A stretch of 8,179 bases of DNA from an uncultured Dorea sp. (GTDB lineage: Bacteria > Bacillota > Clostridia > Lachnospirales > Lachnospiraceae), in contig CAJULU010000030.1 in assembly GCA_910587575.1 (NCBI GenBank), forward strand, positions 1-8,179. The letters run 5' to 3'. Shown here piece by piece: positions 6,399 to 8,179 of this stretch. The notes beneath the pieces are model-generated. The model was given only the letters and a program-made list of their open reading frames with translations, ran no database searches and was not told where the DNA came from. Within the stretch, counting starts at the first letter, position 1; every line of letters begins with the position of its first letter. Position numbers and translations under genes: made by a program.

Positions 6399-6665
6399 CT
6401 ATTTTCTAAGTCCTAATCTCTCGATCAGTGAACGATATCTCTCGATATCTGATTTCTTCAGATATGCCAGCAGTCCTCTTCTCTGTCCGACCATCTTGAG
6501 AAGACCTCTTCTTGAATGATGATCCTTCGGGTTGTTCTTGAAATGCTCGGTCAGGTCGTTAATCCTCGCTGTCAGGATTGCGATCTGTACCTCCGGTGAT
6601 CCGGTATCTCCCGGTGTCCTGCCATAATCTGCTACAATCTGTTCTTTCCTCTCTTTGGAAATCAT
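6399..6665 (-). CDS. rpsO: 30S ribosomal protein S15
   Basis: S15 is a primary binding protein of the 16S rRNA central domain and contributes to the 30S platform and an intersubunit bridge. The product is 88 residues, the normal family length, and is all-helical in character. The family signatures are clear: GRTPGDTGSPEVQIAILT near residues 16-33, DHHSRRGLLKMVGQRRGLLAYL near 48-69, and the C-terminal ERYRSLIERLGLRK. The ATG at 6665 is preceded by AAGGAGG with 8 nt spacing, so the start is secure. It has its own promoter and leader upstream, and pnp lies 229 nt downstream in the same direction, the conserved rpsO-pnp order. Nothing is odd in the protein. Confidence 0.98.
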   Translation of the reverse strand: MISKERKEQIVADYGRTPGDTGSPEVQIAILTARINDLTEHFKNNPKDHHSRRGLLKMVGQRRGLLAYLKKSDIERYRSLIERLGLRK

Positions 6666-6748
6666 GTTCTAATCCTCCTTCTACTTAAGTAACGCCGGAT
6701 ATTAAGTAAGGGTTGGAGTCTCCCATTACCGAACATCGGCTCTCACAC
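6666..6748 (-). promoter_or_regulatory. Structured 5' leader of rpsO, candidate S15 autoregulatory element
   Basis: The predicted leader can form an outer helix between 6742-6749 and 6711-6718 (GGUGUGAG with CUCCAACC, two mismatches in the middle). This encloses a small hairpin, CCGA-TGT-TCGG, at 6729-6739. A second hairpin pairs 6702-6709 with 6681-6688 (TTACTTAA with TTAAGTAG, one G-U), and its right arm abuts the ribosome binding site AAGGAGG, which sits 8 nt before the start codon. S15 of several bacteria represses its own translation by binding leader RNA that mimics 16S rRNA. Whether this leader does so is inference; I did not match it to a known leader class. Confidence 0.4.
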
Positions 6749-6754
6749 CTGTCA

Positions 6755-6783
6755 AGTATAGCACAGAGCCTGTCACATGTAAA
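6755..6783 (-). promoter_or_regulatory. Sigma-A type promoter of rpsO (-35 TTTACA, 17-nt spacer, extended -10 TGCTATACT)
   Basis: On the minus strand, TTTACA (6778-6783, 5 of 6 matches to TTGACA) is followed by exactly 17 nt and TATACT (6755-6760, 5 of 6 to TATAAT). The TGn extension directly precedes the -10. Transcription should begin near 6748, giving an rpsO leader of about 83 nt. It is the best promoter-like match I found in the window. Confidence 0.75.
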
Positions 6784-6800
6784 GAATTATTTCACGAATT

Positions 6801-8179
6801 CTATTCATCATCATCATCGTCCGCAGACTGTGCGGGCTCTAAGATTGCAAAGGCAATGTTCGTCGCATGGTCGCCCACACGCTCCAGCCCGGAAACCGTA
6901 TCCGAGAACAGCATTCCCGCTTTAGGGGTACATTTATTCTTCGTCAGACGCTTTACATGGGCATTCTGCAGCTTCTTCTCCAGTTCGTCAATCTCGTCCT
7001 CCAGACGCAGGATCTCCGCCATATGCTTGTAGTTCCGGTTCTTGAACATTTCCAGGGAATACTCCAGGATCATGACCGCCTTCTCCGTCATCTCCTGAAG
7101 CTGCCGCTTGGCCTTATCGCTGAAATCAATCCCCCAATCAAGCCTGGTCTTTGCGGAATCTGCGAAATTCTCCGCATGATCACCGATACGCTCAATATCA
7201 TTGACCACGTGGAACAGACCGCCAATCAGCCGTTCGTCTGCAATCGGAAGCACCAGTTCATTGGCCTGCACCAGATAATCCGTAATCCTGCTGTTCATAT
7301 AATCAATGTATTTCTCCCTCTGGTAGACTGCGCTGATCTTCTCCTCGTCGGGATTACACAGCACCTCCATGGAAACCCGCAGATTTTCCGTGGCAACCTT
7401 TCCCATGTGCTCAATCTCTGCAATTCCGTTCACCACTGCCGTTGTGGCAGACAGAATCTTTCCGGTACCGATAAACGGCAGTTCGTATTCATCCTCCGCC
7501 GTCTCATCTTCACCCGGAACAATCCGGTAGGTGGCTTTCACAATCCATCCCATGAACGGGAACAGCATCGCCACTTCAAAGACCTTCATCAGCGTGTGGA
7601 CATTAGCCACCGCCCTTGCAAGATTGCCGCCGGAAATATAGAGCATCAGATCCGTAAACGGATCGATGGCAAGCAGTAAGATCATAAACATCACGGCAGA
7701 CCCGATCACGTTAAAGAGCAGATGAATCATGGCCGCCCGTTTCGCATCCTTCTTCCCGCTTAAGCTGGCCACCAGCGCAGACACACAGGAGCCGATGTTG
7801 CACCCCAGGATCATAAACGGACAGATTGCAAATTCCAGAAGATTCTGGGACACCATCAGAAGGATAATGCCCACGGTCGCCGAAGAACTCTGCAGCACCG
7901 CCGTAATGGCAAATCCTGTCAGAATTGCGGCAAACGGATTGGTCAGGGATGCAAGGAAATCAATAATCTGCGGCGACTCTTTCACCGCCTCCATGCTGTC
8001 CCCCATAATACTGAGCCCCATAAACAGAATACCGAAGCCTAAGATAACCTCCCCGATCTTCTTAATCCCCTGCTTTTTGCAGAACATAACCATCACCACG
8101 CCTATGATTACGATCAGAGGCGCAATATCCGAAAGATTGAACGCAATGAGCTGTCCGGTAATGGTCGTACCGATATTCG
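6801..8179 (-). CDS. Na/Pi cotransporter family protein with PhoU-like C-terminal domain (N-terminus cut by window edge)
   Basis: This is a sodium-dependent phosphate transporter-family membrane protein (NptA/YjbB type), expected in the cytoplasmic membrane. The frame is open to the right edge, so the true start lies outside; 458 residues are visible and perhaps 80-100 are missing. The first visible residues, NIGTTITGQLIAFNLS, are the conserved motif of the first Na/Pi repeat. The second repeat has LQSSSATVGI followed by GCNIGSCVSALVAS, about 95-140 residues in. Several hydrophobic membrane segments fill the first 220 or so visible residues. The last 230 form a helical PhoU-like domain with the paired signatures DIERIGDHAENF and LERVGDHATNIAFA, and the protein ends in an acidic DDDDDE tail. 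I see no convincing terminator between its TAG stop and the rpsO promoter 18 nt downstream, so read-through into rpsO is possible. The substrate is inferred from the family; many relatives are uncharacterised. Confidence 0.93.
   Translation of the reverse strand, partial: NIGTTITGQLIAFNLSDIAPLIVIIGVVMVMFCKKQGIKKIGEVILGFGILFMGLSIMGDSMEAVKESPQIIDFLASLTNPFAAILTGFAITAVLQSSSATVGIILLMVSQNLLEFAICPFMILGCNIGSCVSALVASLSGKKDAKRAAMIHLLFNVIGSAVMFMILLLAIDPFTDLMLYISGGNLARAVANVHTLMKVFEVAMLFPFMGWIVKATYRIVPGEDETAEDEYELPFIGTGKILSATTAVVNGIAEIEHMGKVATENLRVSMEVLCNPDEEKISAVYQREKYIDYMNSRITDYLVQANELVLPIADERLIGGLFHVVNDIERIGDHAENFADSAKTRLDWGIDFSDKAKRQLQEMTEKAVMILEYSLEMFKNRNYKHMAEILRLEDEIDELEKKLQNAHVKRLTKNKCTPKAGMLFSDTVSGLERVGDHATNIAFAILEPAQSADDDDDE

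Noticed and set aside
6784..6803. Terminator directly after the Na/Pi cotransporter gene
   Set aside because: Only a 5-bp GAATT/AATTC repeat without a proper U-run is present, too weak to call.
6867..7679. A 270-codon open frame on the plus strand
   Set aside because: It is entirely antisense to the Na/Pi cotransporter gene, whose conserved motifs run through the whole stretch; the plus-strand product is a His/Arg/Gln-rich artefact.
1..8179. CRISPR array, tRNA, insertion sequence or attachment site
   Set aside because: I saw no regularly spaced direct repeats, no tRNA-like cloverleaf, no transposase or integrase and no flanking direct repeats around the A+T-rich cassette.

Overview
The window looks like the chromosome of a Firmicute, most likely a gut-type clostridium (Lachnospiraceae-like). 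The grounds are the close match of the PNPase and S15 proteins to that group, strong AAGGAGG-type ribosome binding sites, and the order Na/phosphate transporter - rpsO - pnp. All genes lie on the minus strand, so transcription runs from the right edge to the left edge. The species call is inference from recognised protein style, not from a search.

Right half (about 4082-8179, moderate to high G+C, housekeeping). A Na+/phosphate cotransporter-family protein with a C-terminal PhoU-like domain enters from the right edge with its N-terminus missing. A strong promoter with an extended -10 (6755-6783) then drives rpsO (ribosomal protein S15) through a leader of about 80 nt that can fold. rpsO is followed by a 229-nt spacer and pnp (polynucleotide phosphorylase, 695 aa). 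The spacer carries three consecutive stem-loops, the last being a 24-position stem just upstream of pnp. This resembles the rpsO-pnp arrangement of E. coli, where an RNase III-cleaved hairpin mediates PNPase autoregulation. A 13-bp terminator (3959-3991) closes the unit.

Left half (about 50-3905, clearly A+T-rich, accessory). A likely two-gene operon starts with a dynamin-family GTPase that is broken by a frameshift near 2483-2492. The N-terminal piece keeps an intact GTPase domain (G1-G4 motifs) and the C-terminal piece is a long helical stalk. The full product would be about 830 aa. Seventeen bases further on is a 441-aa protein I cannot name. It has a folded N-terminal half, two glycine-zipper motifs around a Ser/Glu/Asn-rich linker, and four tandem 12-residue Thr-rich repeats at its C-terminus. 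It stops abruptly next to a G+C-rich segment at the window edge and may be truncated. The base composition change after the pnp terminator suggests that this cassette was acquired separately from the housekeeping block.

The most interesting items are the dynamin/glycine-zipper cassette (a candidate membrane-acting accessory module whose function is unknown) and the stem-loop series between rpsO and pnp.
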